A stretch of DNA of 34,975 nucleotides from an uncultured Actinomycetes bacterium (GTDB lineage Bacteria; Actinomycetota; Actinomycetes; Nanopelagicales; Nanopelagicaceae): NCBI GenBank assembly GCA_903899375.1, contig CAIUIT010000062.1, forward strand, positions 1-34,975. Direction: 5' to 3'. This document shows, in pieces, positions 1 to 12,481 of the stretch; positions within the stretch are counted from its first letter, which is position 1; each line of letters opens with the position of its first letter. Under the pieces are notes generated by a model. It did no database searches. It was not told where the DNA came from and saw only the letters and a program-made list of their open reading frames with translations. The position numbers and the translations under genes are program-made.

Positions 1-16
1 ATCACCTCCTTTCTAA
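1..16 (+). rRNA. rrs: 3' end of 16S rRNA (partial)
   Basis: Window opens with ATCACCTCCTTTCT, the conserved 16S 3' terminus containing the anti-Shine-Dalgarno CCTCC; exact mature end approximate. Confidence 0.9.
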
Positions 17-326
17 GGAGCCTGCTAAAGGCAGATGCTCAAAGAACAGTGGAGCATTGATTGTGGAAATACTCTCTCTAAATAACTAGTACAACTAATT
101 GCTGTTAAAGGCATGCGGAGTGGAAAGTTTCCTTTAAAGATTTATTTTCATGCACGTTGTTGGGTCCTGAGGGTATGAACCCTCTGGACTTAGTGAGTGG
201 TTGAACTACTTAAAGAACTTAATGTCGCAAGACAGTGAGTATTAAGTAAGCAGCTAATAACTCCTAAGGCCGCCCGTATCTTGAGAACTACACAGTGAAC
301 GCGAGCATCTTTAATAAAAAGTATGT
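17..326 (+). other. 16S-23S internal transcribed spacer, no tRNA seen
   Basis: Lies between the 16S 3' end and 23S 5' end; contains the actinobacterial-type TTGAGAACTACACAGTGAACGCGAGCATC element; no cloverleaf recognised. Confidence 0.85.
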
Positions 327-3420
<3,094 letters not shown>

Positions 3421-3445
3421 TTTTAAAAATCGCGTTCACTGTGTG

Positions 3446-3468
3446 GTTCCCGAGTTACGGTCGGGAAC
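3446..3468 (+). other. Hairpin in the 23S-5S spacer
   Basis: GTTCCCGA (3446-3453) / TCGGGAAC (3461-3468), perfect 8-bp stem with 7-nt loop. Confidence 0.7.
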
Positions 3469-3523
3469 TAAAAACTACATAAAGTAGACCTATGTAAATA
3501 GGATGTTCTGCCAACTCGAAAGA

Positions 3524-3643
3524 GTTTCGGCGGCCATAGCGAGAGGGAAACGCCCGGTCCCATTCCGAACCCGGAAGCTAAGCCTCTCAGCGTCGATGGT
3601 ACTGCAAGGGGGACCTTGTGGGAGAGTAGATCGCCGCCGGACA
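3524..3643 (+). rRNA. rrf: 5S rRNA
   Basis: GTTTCGGCGGCCATAGCGAGAGGGAAACGCCCGGTCCCATTCCGAACCCGGAAGCTAAG...GGGAGAGTAGATCGCCGCCGGACA, with complementary ends (CGGCGG/CCGCCG). Confidence 0.96.
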
Positions 3644-3651
3644 TCATTTAC

Positions 3652-3701
3652 AAAGAGCGCCAATGTTTTGATTAACTTCAGAACGCTGGCGCTCTTTTTT
3701 T
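3652..3701 (+). terminator. Intrinsic terminator of the rRNA operon
   Basis: AAAGAGCGCCA (3652-3662) pairs with TGGCGCTCTTT (3687-3697), with an inner GTTTTG/CAGAAC stem, followed by a T run. Confidence 0.93.
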
Positions 3702-3798
3702 ATGCACATTTATAATTCGTACACATCACTTTAATAATCCCTTCCTTCCCTCTTGAGAACATCAATACCTTCTCGCCACGAGATCAGGAGAGGTTGAC

Positions 3799-4155
3799 AT
3801 GGCTGTAACCAAAGCGAGAAGGGCGAGTGTTAGCGGACCCTTACGCAATCCCCGAAATGAAGTCTTCTTGGAGGGGCGAGTCAGTAGTCCGCCCTTGGAG
3901 AAGCTCTTGCCGAGCGGAGATCACGTTGTCGAATTCCGAATCGTGATCGACCGGGCGCAGCGACGTGGAACAAAACGAGAGGTCGATACCTTAGATATAG
4001 CCGTCTGGCTTTCACGGCCGCGCAAGAGCGCCCTCGCGCTGCAGATTGATGATTGGGTTTCGATCGATGGTGCAATTCGCCACCGATTTTGGAGAGCCCC
4101 AACAGGACTTGCGAGCCGTTGGCAGGTTGAAGCGAGCCAATTGCGCAGGTTATAG
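3799..4155 (+). CDS. Small single-stranded DNA-binding protein-like (OB-fold)
   Basis: ORF of 118 aa with RBS AGGAGAGG; SSB-like pattern NEVFLEGRVSSPP...LPSGDHVVEFRIVIDR...DTLDIAVW...GDWVSIDGAIRHRFWR-type. Family assigned from pattern only. Confidence 0.6.
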   Translation: MAVTKARRASVSGPLRNPRNEVFLEGRVSSPPLEKLLPSGDHVVEFRIVIDRAQRRGTKREVDTLDIAVWLSRPRKSALALQIDDWVSIDGAIRHRFWRAPTGLASRWQVEASQLRRL

Positions 4156-4168
4156 GTACGGTTAGACC

Positions 4169-4330
4169 ATGAACGAGAACAACTCTGCAGAGACCGTGAC
4201 TGGCGACCTTGATGAACTGCGCGAGGCAATCGCCCTGGTGCAGGTTTTGGAACTCAACGACCACTCCCGAGCATATGAAGAGATTCACACGAAGTTAGAA
4301 GAGGCGCTGCGATCGATTGATGGCAAGTAA
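4169..4330 (+). CDS. Conserved small hypothetical protein (53 aa), Rv1693-like by position
   Basis: ATG at 4169 to TAA at 4330: MNENNSAETVTGDLDELREAIALVQVLELNDHSRAYEEIHTKLEEALRSIDGK. Below the ORF-track size cutoff; sits tightly between the SSB-like gene and tlyA. Confidence 0.65.
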   Translation: MNENNSAETVTGDLDELREAIALVQVLELNDHSRAYEEIHTKLEEALRSIDGK

Positions 4331-4337
4331 GTAACCA

Positions 4338-5126
4338 ATGAAAACTCGTTTAGACGCGGAACTGGTTCGCCGTGGATTAGCTCGCTCACGTGACCACGCA
4401 GCAGACCTTATCGAGTCGCGCACCGTTTTAGTCACTGGAATTCCAGCGAGCAAACCTGCGACACAAGTCGATGCCGAAACTTCTATTGTTATTCAGGGCG
4501 AGCGGGATGATTTTGTATCACGCGGTGGTCACAAATTAGCTGGCGCACTTGATCACTTTAGTGATGTAGTTGTCTCTGGGAAGCGGGCGCTCGATGCTGG
4601 CGCATCAACAGGCGGGTTTACTGATGTACTTCTCAAACGTGGAGTCAAAGATGTTGTCGCGGTTGATGTTGGATACGGACAGATGGCCTGGGAGCTGCGC
4701 CAAGATCCACGCGTAATTATTTTAGATCGGACCAATGTACGACATCTCACTCTTGATCAAGTTGGTGAGGCGGCAGAGATAGTTGTAGCAGATCTCTCTT
4801 TCATCTCGCTGACCCTGGTTCTTCCAGCGCTTGTCAGCGTCTCGACCCCGAGCGCTGATTTTCTCGTCATGGTAAAGCCACAATTTGAAGTGGGGCGCGA
4901 ACGTTTAGGCGCGGGTGGCGTCGTACGAGATCCGCAGATGCGTAAAGCGGCAGTCCAAGAGGTAGCAGACTGTGCCTACGATATGGGGCTGGGCTGTTTT
5001 GGAGTGGTTGCAAGTTCACTTCCCGGGCCAGCTGGGAATGTTGAATACTTTCTCTGGCTCCGACGGGGTAGCGCAGAGCTATCTGCAGATGCTTTAGAGG
5101 CGGCGATCGTTGATGGACCACAATAA
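4338..5126 (+). CDS. tlyA: TlyA family rRNA (cytidine-2'-O)-methyltransferase
   Basis: N-terminal S4 domain (RLDAELVRRGLARSRDHAADLIESRTVLV), then FVSRGGHKLAGALDHF, ALDAGASTGGFTDVLLKRG, VDVGYGQMAWELRQD. Confidence 0.93.
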   Translation: MKTRLDAELVRRGLARSRDHAADLIESRTVLVTGIPASKPATQVDAETSIVIQGERDDFVSRGGHKLAGALDHFSDVVVSGKRALDAGASTGGFTDVLLKRGVKDVVAVDVGYGQMAWELRQDPRVIILDRTNVRHLTLDQVGEAAEIVVADLSFISLTLVLPALVSVSTPSADFLVMVKPQFEVGRERLGAGGVVRDPQMRKAAVQEVADCAYDMGLGCFGVVASSLPGPAGNVEYFLWLRRGSAELSADALEAAIVDGPQ

Positions 5127-5152
5127 TCTTATCCGGACGAAAGGAGTGGCAG

Positions 5153-5998
5153 ATGCGTAAAGCGCTTTTAGTCGTCCACCCCACTCGACCCGAGGCGATT
5201 GATTTTGCCAAAGATCTGATTCTGGCTCTTGGCAAGGTAGGAATTACCTGTGCAACCAATTATCCCGGTGGGCTACCTGAATCCGAGGGTATGTCTGTTG
5301 AACGCAGCGAAGAGATTGCGATCGTATTGGGCGGGGATGGAACGATTCTGCGCGCCGCCGAATTGGTTTTAGGAACCAATATTCCAATTCTTGGAATCAA
5401 CCTGGGTAACGTAGGGTTTTTAGCCGAAATTAATCGACCCTCGGCCGATCTTTTAGCGCAGTCGATTGCAGCGAAAGATTATCGCGGAGAGTCTCGATTG
5501 TTATTGTGCCACGAAGTACATCGAGGGGGCGAAGTCATCGCTAAAGGTTGGGCGCTTAATGAATTTACTATTGAGCGAAGTCACTCGCAGATGGTTCAAG
5601 TCTTTGTACAAATTGACGACCGCCCGCTTTCTCGATGGGGATGCGATGGAGTTATCTGCGCGACGCCAACTGGTTCAACAGCTTATGCATTTTCAGCAGG
5701 TGGCCCAGTCCTCTGGCCTGAAGTCGAAGCGATCGTGGTTTTGCCGCTTGCGGCCCATGCCCTCTTCTCTCGGCCCATGGTAATTTCCCCAGCTTCTACA
5801 GTAGTTATTGATATTGAATCACCCGAGGCGATGGTTACCGCCGACGGAATGCGTAAGTTCCCGCTTCTGGCTGGTGATCGCGTGATCATTACTAAATCCA
5901 ATGAGCGCGTAGAGATATTGCATGTGGAATCAGCGGTATTCACAGACCGTCTCGTTGCCAAATTCAAGTTGCCTATTGAAGGCTGGCGCGGTGAGTGA
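5153..5998 (+). CDS. nadK: NAD kinase
   Basis: GGDGTILRAAELV, NLGNVGFLAE, GCDGVICATPTGSTAYAFSAGGPVLWPEVEAIVVLPLAAHALFSRPMV. Confidence 0.96.
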   Translation: MRKALLVVHPTRPEAIDFAKDLILALGKVGITCATNYPGGLPESEGMSVERSEEIAIVLGGDGTILRAAELVLGTNIPILGINLGNVGFLAEINRPSADLLAQSIAAKDYRGESRLLLCHEVHRGGEVIAKGWALNEFTIERSHSQMVQVFVQIDDRPLSRWGCDGVICATPTGSTAYAFSAGGPVLWPEVEAIVVLPLAAHALFSRPMVISPASTVVIDIESPEAMVTADGMRKFPLLAGDRVIITKSNERVEILHVESAVFTDRLVAKFKLPIEGWRGE

Positions 5999-7715
5999 GA
6001 AGTTTCGCGGGCTAGAAGAAATAAGCATCCGCAATTTAGGCGTTATTGAATCGGCTGAAATTGCGTTCAAGGCGGGGCTCAACGTTCTCACTGGTGAAAC
6101 TGGTGCGGGCAAGACAATGGTCCTGACCGCACTCTCTTTAATTCTGGGTGGCAAATCCGACTCAGAGAAAGTCCGAACCGGCGCCGAGAGAATGCTCGCC
6201 TCTGGGCGATTTGTGATTTCAGAGTCCCTGCTCCCATCCCTCGATGAATTGGGAGCGGAAGTTGAAAGCGGATCTATTCTTATCTCTCGTACCGTAACAT
6301 CCGATGGAAAGTCGCGCATACACGTTGGAGGCGCCCCGACAACCGCATCTAGGGTCGCGCAGATGGCGGCAGATCTAGTTGAAGTTCATGCGCAGTCGAG
6401 TACAAATCGCCTGACAAAACCCACCTTTATAAGGTCCACTCTTGATGCCTTCGGTAGGCATGAAAATGTTGCGACGGAAGTCGCCGAACTGTACGCGCAG
6501 CACCAAGAGATGGCCGCTCGAATCTCTCAATTGCGCAACGATCAAGCCAACCGTGAACGCGAGATAGTTCGACTCACCGAATTTATGAAGGCGTTTAATC
6601 TGATCCTGCCAAAAGAGGGAGAGCCGTCGGAAATTGAATCTGAACTCATTCGATTAAATAGCGTGGATGAATTGCAACAAGCGGTGAGTTCTGCTTTGAA
6701 TTTTGTCGACACTGAAGATTTTTCTGTCACATCGGCACTAGTAAATGCCAAGCGCTCTCTCGATCACGTCTCAGGGAAAGATATTTTGCTCGATGAACTG
6801 GCGCAAAAGTTCGGCGACTCACTCTATGAATTCCAGGAAGCACTTGGAGCTATTTATCGCTATCTCTCTGCTTTGGATGCTGATCCTTCGCGCTTAGAAT
6901 ATTTGCAGGAGCGAAAAAGTTCTATTAATTCGCTGATTAAGAAGTATGGAGAGGGGAGCGATCGAGATGCCGCCTTTGCCGAAATCATTATCCGCGCGCA
7001 AGAAAGTGCCAGCAGAATATCCGACCTCGAAGGGGGAGAAGGTCGAATCGTTGATTTAGAAATTGATCTGCATAAGATCTTCGATCAGCTGCGCAGACGA
7101 GCAACGCATTTAGGGGCCCTACGTAAAGCGACAGCGCTAGAATTGCAAGGAAAGATCTCTCAGGAACTCCACGCGTTGGCGATGCCTCACTCATCGATCA
7201 TCGTTGACGTTCTCTCCGCAACTGGTCTGACGATCTCTGAATATTCAACTCATGGACTCGATGAGGTAGCCCTGCTCTTTACCAGCCACGAAGGCGCTGC
7301 TCCTGGAGTTATTGCCAAGGTTGCCAGCGGCGGTGAACTCTCTCGGGTGATGCTGGCGATTGAAGTGGTTCTAGCCTCGGTTAATCCGGTGGCAACCTAT
7401 ATCTTCGATGAGGTCGACTCTGGAGTTGGGGGTAAAGCGGCGGTAGAGGTTGGACGTCGTTTACGAGAGTTGGCACAAGAGGCACAAGTAATTGTGGTGA
7501 CTCATCTCGCCCAGGTTGCCGTGTGGGCCGATCATCACCTCGTTGTGAGGAAGAGTGAGGGCGGCACCGTGAGCATCTCAGATGTTATTCCACTCAACGC
7601 CGAGGAACGTAGTGTCGAAATAGCACGAATGCTCTCTGGGCAAGAGGAGTCGGCGACCGCCCGTGAACACGCGCGCGAGCTATTAGAGATGGTCCATGAA
7701 AGCGTGATAAGTTAG
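5991..7715 (+). CDS. recN: DNA repair protein RecN
   Basis: SMC-like ATPase: LEEISIRNLGVIESAEIAFKAGLNVLTGETGAGKTMVLTAL, C-terminal VASGGELSRVMLAIEVVLA and TYIFDEVDSGVGGKAAVEVG. GTG at 5991 (overlapping the nadK stop) chosen over the ORF-track start at 5922. Confidence 0.95.
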   Translation: MSEKFRGLEEISIRNLGVIESAEIAFKAGLNVLTGETGAGKTMVLTALSLILGGKSDSEKVRTGAERMLASGRFVISESLLPSLDELGAEVESGSILISRTVTSDGKSRIHVGGAPTTASRVAQMAADLVEVHAQSSTNRLTKPTFIRSTLDAFGRHENVATEVAELYAQHQEMAARISQLRNDQANREREIVRLTEFMKAFNLILPKEGEPSEIESELIRLNSVDELQQAVSSALNFVDTEDFSVTSALVNAKRSLDHVSGKDILLDELAQKFGDSLYEFQEALGAIYRYLSALDADPSRLEYLQERKSSINSLIKKYGEGSDRDAAFAEIIIRAQESASRISDLEGGEGRIVDLEIDLHKIFDQLRRRATHLGALRKATALELQGKISQELHALAMPHSSIIVDVLSATGLTISEYSTHGLDEVALLFTSHEGAAPGVIAKVASGGELSRVMLAIEVVLASVNPVATYIFDEVDSGVGGKAAVEVGRRLRELAQEAQVIVVTHLAQVAVWADHHLVVRKSEGGTVSISDVIPLNAEERSVEIARMLSGQEESATAREHARELLEMVHESVIS

Positions 7716-7721
7716 CACCCC

Positions 7722-9362
7722 ATGAGCAGTAATCATGTGACAAAGCATCTATTCGTAACAGGCGGAGTAGCCTCAAGCCTCGGAAAAGGTCTCACAGCCT
7801 CTAGTCTGGGTCGCCTTCTCTCCGACCGCGGTCTGCGGGTTACGATGCAGAAACTCGATCCGTATATCAATGTTGACCCTGGAACGATGAACCCCTTCCA
7901 ACATGGAGAAGTTTTTGTCACAGATGATGGTTCTGAAACCGATTTAGATGTGGGTCACTATGAGAGATTCCTTAATCGCAATTTAGCGGGTTTTGCGAAC
8001 GTCACAACCGGGCAGGTTTATTCCAATGTCATCGCCAGAGAGCGACGTGGAGATTATTTGGGGGATACGGTTCAAGTAATTCCACACATCACAAACGAAA
8101 TTAAAGAGCGTATTAGGGCGATGGCGGGTCCTGAAGTCGACATCGTCATCACAGAGGTAGGCGGCACCGTCGGAGATATCGAATCTCTTCCTTTTCTAGA
8201 AGCGGCACGTCAGATCCGCCAAGATGTGGGTCGAGAGAATGTTTTCTACTTACACGTCTCTCTGGTTCCTTACATCGGACCTTCTGGCGAGTTAAAGACA
8301 AAACCTACGCAACATAGCGTGGCAGCCTTACGTTCTATCGGAATCGCACCCGATGCGATTGTCATTCGCTCTGACCGACCAATTCCAGATGCGGTGAAGC
8401 GGAAAATATCGGCAATGTGCGACGTCGATCTCGAGGCTGTAGTCGCGGCGGTCGACGCCCCTAGTATTTATGATATTCCCAAGGTGCTTTACTCTGAGGG
8501 ACTAGATTCTTATGTTGTTCGTCGCCTGGCGCTGGGAGGCACGGATGTGGCGTGGGAAGAATGGGATGCCTTGCTCGAGAAGGTGCACCACCCTGCTCAC
8601 GAAGTAACGGTCGCCCTAGTGGGGAAGTACATTGATCTTCCAGATGCATATCTTTCGGTTACAGAGGCTCTGCGTGCCGGAGGCTTTGCGCATAATGCAC
8701 GGGTAAAGATCAAATGGGTTGCCAGTGATGAATGTGAGAGCGATGAAGGTGCTGCCGAACATTTGGCCGGCATGGATGCAATCTGTGTACCAGGAGGATT
8801 TGGAGTTCGCGGAATCAACGGCAAGGTTGGCGCCCTCAAATATTCTCGCGAACATAAAATTCCAACTCTGGGACTCTGTCTTGGTTTGCAATGCATGGTC
8901 ATCGAATCAGCTCGTCACTTGGCCAACCTTCCATTAGCAAACTCAGCCGAGTTCGATGAGAACACACCCGATCCAGTTATTTCAACAATGGCGAGCCAAG
9001 AAGATATCGTTGCAGGCAAGGGAGATATGGGTGGCACTATGCGCTTGGGTCTTTATCCAGCCGATCTCGTACCGGGCTCACTCGTTGCGAGCCTGTATGG
9101 TGCGACTCAAATCAACGAACGTCATCGCCATCGATATGAGGTAAATAATTCTTATCGTGATGTAATCGCAGCAACTGGTTTGATATTCTCGGGCTTATCT
9201 CCTGATGGCCATCTTGTTGAATTCGTAGAGATTGATAAAGCGGTTCACCCTTTCTATGTTGGAACGCAGGCTCACCCGGAGTTCCTATCTCGACCTACTC
9301 AAGCGCATCCACTCTTTGCGGGGTTGATAGCTGCCGCGATTAAGGAAAATGACGCTCGCTAA
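7722..9362 (+). CDS. pyrG: CTP synthase
   Basis: [66 protein letters not shown]; glutaminase domain [23 protein letters not shown]. Confidence 0.98.
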   Translation: MSSNHVTKHLFVTGGVASSLGKGLTASSLGRLLSDRGLRVTMQKLDPYINVDPGTMNPFQHGEVFVTDDGSETDLDVGHYERFLNRNLAGFANVTTGQVYSNVIARERRGDYLGDTVQVIPHITNEIKERIRAMAGPEVDIVITEVGGTVGDIESLPFLEAARQIRQDVGRENVFYLHVSLVPYIGPSGELKTKPTQHSVAALRSIGIAPDAIVIRSDRPIPDAVKRKISAMCDVDLEAVVAAVDAPSIYDIPKVLYSEGLDSYVVRRLALGGTDVAWEEWDALLEKVHHPAHEVTVALVGKYIDLPDAYLSVTEALRAGGFAHNARVKIKWVASDECESDEGAAEHLAGMDAICVPGGFGVRGINGKVGALKYSREHKIPTLGLCLGLQCMVIESARHLANLPLANSAEFDENTPDPVISTMASQEDIVAGKGDMGGTMRLGLYPADLVPGSLVASLYGATQINERHRHRYEVNNSYRDVIAATGLIFSGLSPDGHLVEFVEIDKAVHPFYVGTQAHPEFLSRPTQAHPLFAGLIAAAIKENDAR

Positions 9363-10254
9363 CTCGCAATTGCGCGAGTACCTCAATTTCCTGATCGTTG
9401 AGCGTGGCTTGAGTACTAACACCATCTCCTCCTACCAACGTGACCTGGAACGGTTTATCTCCGATTGCGATGTACCTGACTTCGCCTTGGTTGCTCCGCA
9501 CGATCTCGAAAGTCATATCTCGAGGTTACGGGCTCACGGACTGGCAGAGAGCTCAATCGCGCGCGCCGTCGTTTCTATTCGCAATCTCGTTGAATTTGTT
9601 TGCAAAGGGAGTAAATCTCTCAACCTCATCAAAGATGTTAAACCTCCCCGCGTTAAAGGGCGTTTACCTAAAGCTCTCTCGATTGCCGAGGTGAACGATC
9701 TGATATCCGCCACCAACTCGCCGGGCAATCCGCGTGCACTGCGTGAGAATGCCATCGTTGAACTTCTTTACGGTACTGGAGCACGAATCTCTGAGATTGT
9801 CGCGCTTAACGTGAGCGATGTAATGAAAATCGATGGTGGAGAAGTAGCAAATCTGCGCTTAACCGGCAAGGGCAGCAAGGTGAGAGTTGTCCCTTTAGGG
9901 AGTTTTGCACGTGCCGCATTGGATCAATATCTTATTCGAATGAGACCATCACTCGTCACCAAGGATAAAGAGGCCCTATTTCTCAACGATCGCGGTGGGA
10001 GGTTATCTAGGCAGAGCATGTGGACGGTGGTCTCGGAAGCAGCGAAGAGAGCGCAGATCGAGACTGAAGTTTCTCCACATTCGCTCCGGCATTCGTATGC
10101 GACTCATCTACTCGATGGGGGCGCGGATGTTCGAGTTGTTCAAGAGTTGCTGGGACACTCTTCCGTGACCACGACTCAGATATACACCTTGGTCACGATT
10201 GATAAGTTGCGTGAAAATTATTCAAATGCTCATCCTCGTGCAAAGAAGAAATAA
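9349..10254 (+). CDS. xerD: Tyrosine recombinase XerD
   Basis: N-terminal SAM-like domain; [61 protein letters not shown] (R-HxxR-H-Y). Overlaps pyrG by 14 nt. Confidence 0.93.
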   Translation: MTLANSQLREYLNFLIVERGLSTNTISSYQRDLERFISDCDVPDFALVAPHDLESHISRLRAHGLAESSIARAVVSIRNLVEFVCKGSKSLNLIKDVKPPRVKGRLPKALSIAEVNDLISATNSPGNPRALRENAIVELLYGTGARISEIVALNVSDVMKIDGGEVANLRLTGKGSKVRVVPLGSFARAALDQYLIRMRPSLVTKDKEALFLNDRGGRLSRQSMWTVVSEAAKRAQIETEVSPHSLRHSYATHLLDGGADVRVVQELLGHSSVTTTQIYTLVTIDKLRENYSNAHPRAKKK

Positions 10255-10255
10255 A

Positions 10256-10657
10256 TTAACGACCGCGTAATCTGCGCGCGATAATTGATTGGTCGCCTTT
10301 TGATTCCAAATCGGCGATGATAATTGCAAGCGACTCGCGGACGATGCGACCTCGATCTACCGCTAACCCTAAATCTCCACGCAGTGCAAGACGAGCCTGT
10401 TCTAAATCGTAGAGTTCTTCAGGAGAGAGATAGACGGTGATCTTCTCATCATGTCGCTCGCGTCCGCTTGGGGAGCGGTCAAAGGTATTTACACGACGTC
10501 GCGGGGTGGTACGTACCAACTTCTTATTTGGTGTGGCTGGTATAGATGCTTGAGGTTGATCTTCAATCGGAGTTGGGTTGCTAGATGGGACGGCACTTAG
10601 CGTTGTGGTCTGTCGGAATAATTCTTCAGCTCCTGGAAGGCTTACACGGCGACTCAT
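10256..10657 (-). CDS. Ribbon-helix-helix-like protein, partner of ParA
   Basis: C-terminal EKITVYLSPEELYDLEQARLAL...VDRGRIVRESLAIIIADLE resembles a CopG/RHH domain; ATGA overlap with the upstream parA stop. Confidence 0.6.
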   Translation of the reverse strand: MSRRVSLPGAEELFRQTTTLSAVPSSNPTPIEDQPQASIPATPNKKLVRTTPRRRVNTFDRSPSGRERHDEKITVYLSPEELYDLEQARLALRGDLGLAVDRGRIVRESLAIIIADLESKGDQSIIARRLRGR

Positions 10658-11574
10658 TTGGCTCCTCCTCGTGAAATAAGTTCGCGGGCAAGGCGGCGAT
10701 AGGAGAGAGCCCCCAGCGATGTACTGGCATAGGTTGTGATGGGTTCACCTTTAACGGTTGACTCAGAAAACCTAACGGTTCTAGAGATAATTGTGTCTAG
10801 CAACTCTTTAGGAAACTCTTTATCGATCAATTCTAAGACATCATGAGAGTGCCCAGTTTTACGGTCGAACATGGTGGCGAGAATTCCATCGATCACCAGG
10901 TGAGGGTTAGTGTTCTCGCGGATCTTCTCGATTGTCTTCTTAACCAGTGATAATCCCAATACTGCGAAGTATTCGCACTCCATTGGAATGAGAACTCCAT
11001 CAGATGCCGTTAAGGCGTTGATCGTCAGCGTTCCCAAAGAAGGGGAGCAGTCAATCAGGATATCGTCATATTGGTCTAATACCGGAGCCAAAATTTTGCG
11101 CAGCTTGTGCTCTTTGGCAATCTCAGTAACGAATGCGGCCTCTGCAGCGGCAAGATCTTCATGTCCGCGCACAAAATCAAGACCCGGCACATTTGATTTT
11201 AAAATAAAGTTCTGGATGCCAGATTGTGGATCGTTGAGGAGGTACCAGATCGAGCCATACTGCTCTTTGATTTGAGAGGGCTTAATTCCTAGGCCCGTCG
11301 TCATCGATGCCTGTGAATCAAAATCGATAAGCAGAACGCGCCGACCTAACTCTGCTAGCGCCGCACCAAGGTTGATCGTGGTCGTTGTTTTACCGACCCC
11401 GCCTTTTTGATTGACGATTGAGATGACTCGAGCAGATCCTGGTTCTGGAGTGCTGACAGCGCTGGGAAAGTCCAAGAGGGTACGACCAAGGACAGCTGCT
11501 GTGGTTGCGAGCTCCTCATCACGATTTGTCGATTTATCTGCCAGTCGAGAAACCTTTGAAGTGCTATTTGCCAT
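10654..11574 (-). CDS. ParA family ATPase (PldP/Rv1708-like by position)
   Basis: RVISIVNQKGGVGKTTTTINLGAALAELGRRVLLIDFDSQASMTTGLG (deviant Walker A), DDILIDCSPSLGTLTINAL; located between xerD and scpA. Confidence 0.92.
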   Translation of the reverse strand: MANSTSKVSRLADKSTNRDEELATTAAVLGRTLLDFPSAVSTPEPGSARVISIVNQKGGVGKTTTTINLGAALAELGRRVLLIDFDSQASMTTGLGIKPSQIKEQYGSIWYLLNDPQSGIQNFILKSNVPGLDFVRGHEDLAAAEAAFVTEIAKEHKLRKILAPVLDQYDDILIDCSPSLGTLTINALTASDGVLIPMECEYFAVLGLSLVKKTIEKIRENTNPHLVIDGILATMFDRKTGHSHDVLELIDKEFPKELLDTIISRTVRFSESTVKGEPITTYASTSLGALSYRRLARELISRGGAK

Positions 11575-11581
11575 GTCGCGG

Positions 11582-11587
11582 ACTTTA
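11582..11587 (-). promoter_or_regulatory. Leaderless-type -10 element for parA
   Basis: Minus strand TAAAGT (TANNNT) 7 nt before the ATG at 11574. Confidence 0.4.
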
Positions 11588-11617
11588 CGGCGATGCGGTC
11601 AGCAAGGCAAGCGCGAT

Positions 11618-12481
11618 ATGAGTACCTTTCTCCCCATGAGTGATCTAATTGTTGAAGGGAGCGAGAGCGCCTTTTCAGTTCATCTCAGCAACTTTGATGG
11701 CCCCTTTGATCTCCTTCTGCAACTTATTTCGCGCCACAAAATGGACATCACAGAGATCTCACTTGGTGTCGTAACCGACGATTTCATTGCGTACATAAGG
11801 GCTTTAGAGGGTGCGGAGGAGGGCTGGGATCTCGACCAGACCACTGAATTCCTGGTTGTAGCCGCCACCCTGTTAGATCTCAAGGCGGCCCGTTTACTCC
11901 CTAGCGGAGAGATTGAAGATGAGGGAGATCTTGCCCTCCTGGAAGCGCGGGATCTGCTATTTGCCCGGCTGCTCCAATACCGCGCCTTTAAAGAGATCGC
12001 TGCAATATTTCATGGTCGCATCGAATTGGCGGAGAAGAGCTTCCCTCGTTTGGTAGCCATGGAGAGCCATTTCGCCGCACTCTTGCCTGAAGTTTTGATT
12101 GGAGTGGGCGCCAATCGCTTTGCAGCAATCGCCGAAAGGGTCTTGCAGCCCAAATCAGCCCCCGTGCTATCGATCGCCCATATTCACCAGACTCTCGTGA
12201 GCGTGGCCGAGGAAGCAACCAAGATCGTTGAAGCACTTCGTAAGAGCGGCAGGGCGAGCTTTCGCAGCCTCATTGGGGATGCCGAGTCAACTTTGGTCGT
12301 GGTAGCTCGATTCCTGGCTGTACTGGAGCTATATCGTGAGGGGGCGGTCCGTTTCGAACAGGTTGTCGCCCTGGGCGAACTTCAAATCACCTGGGTTGCA
12401 GGCGCGGATGAAGAGATTTCAGTGAGCGATGAGTTTGATCTACCGGTGGAGGCCCTTGATAATGAGACAAAAGAGGAATAA
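11618..12481 (+). CDS. scpA: Segregation and condensation protein A
   Basis: FSVHLSNFDGPFDLLLQLISRHKMDITEISLGVVTDDFIAYI... Start set at ATG 11618 (alternative 11636); the ORF-track start at 11411 would extend through the parA promoter and 5' end. Confidence 0.92.
   Translation: MSTFLPMSDLIVEGSESAFSVHLSNFDGPFDLLLQLISRHKMDITEISLGVVTDDFIAYIRALEGAEEGWDLDQTTEFLVVAATLLDLKAARLLPSGEIEDEGDLALLEARDLLFARLLQYRAFKEIAAIFHGRIELAEKSFPRLVAMESHFAALLPEVLIGVGANRFAAIAERVLQPKSAPVLSIAHIHQTLVSVAEEATKIVEALRKSGRASFRSLIGDAESTLVVVARFLAVLELYREGAVRFEQVVALGELQITWVAGADEEISVSDEFDLPVEALDNETKEE

Noticed and set aside
17-326. tRNA-Ile/tRNA-Ala in the 16S-23S spacer
   Set aside because: No cloverleaf or tRNA consensus found; actinobacterial spacers commonly lack them.
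3503-3715. 70-aa ORF over the 5S region
   Set aside because: Overlaps 5S rRNA and its terminator.
3881-4288. Antisense ORFs opposite the SSB-like gene and similar shadow ORFs throughout (4867..5259 -, 8597..8902 -, 16039..16503 -, 26480..26896 +, etc.)
   Set aside because: Opposite-strand shadows of well-supported genes, with no recognisable family motif.
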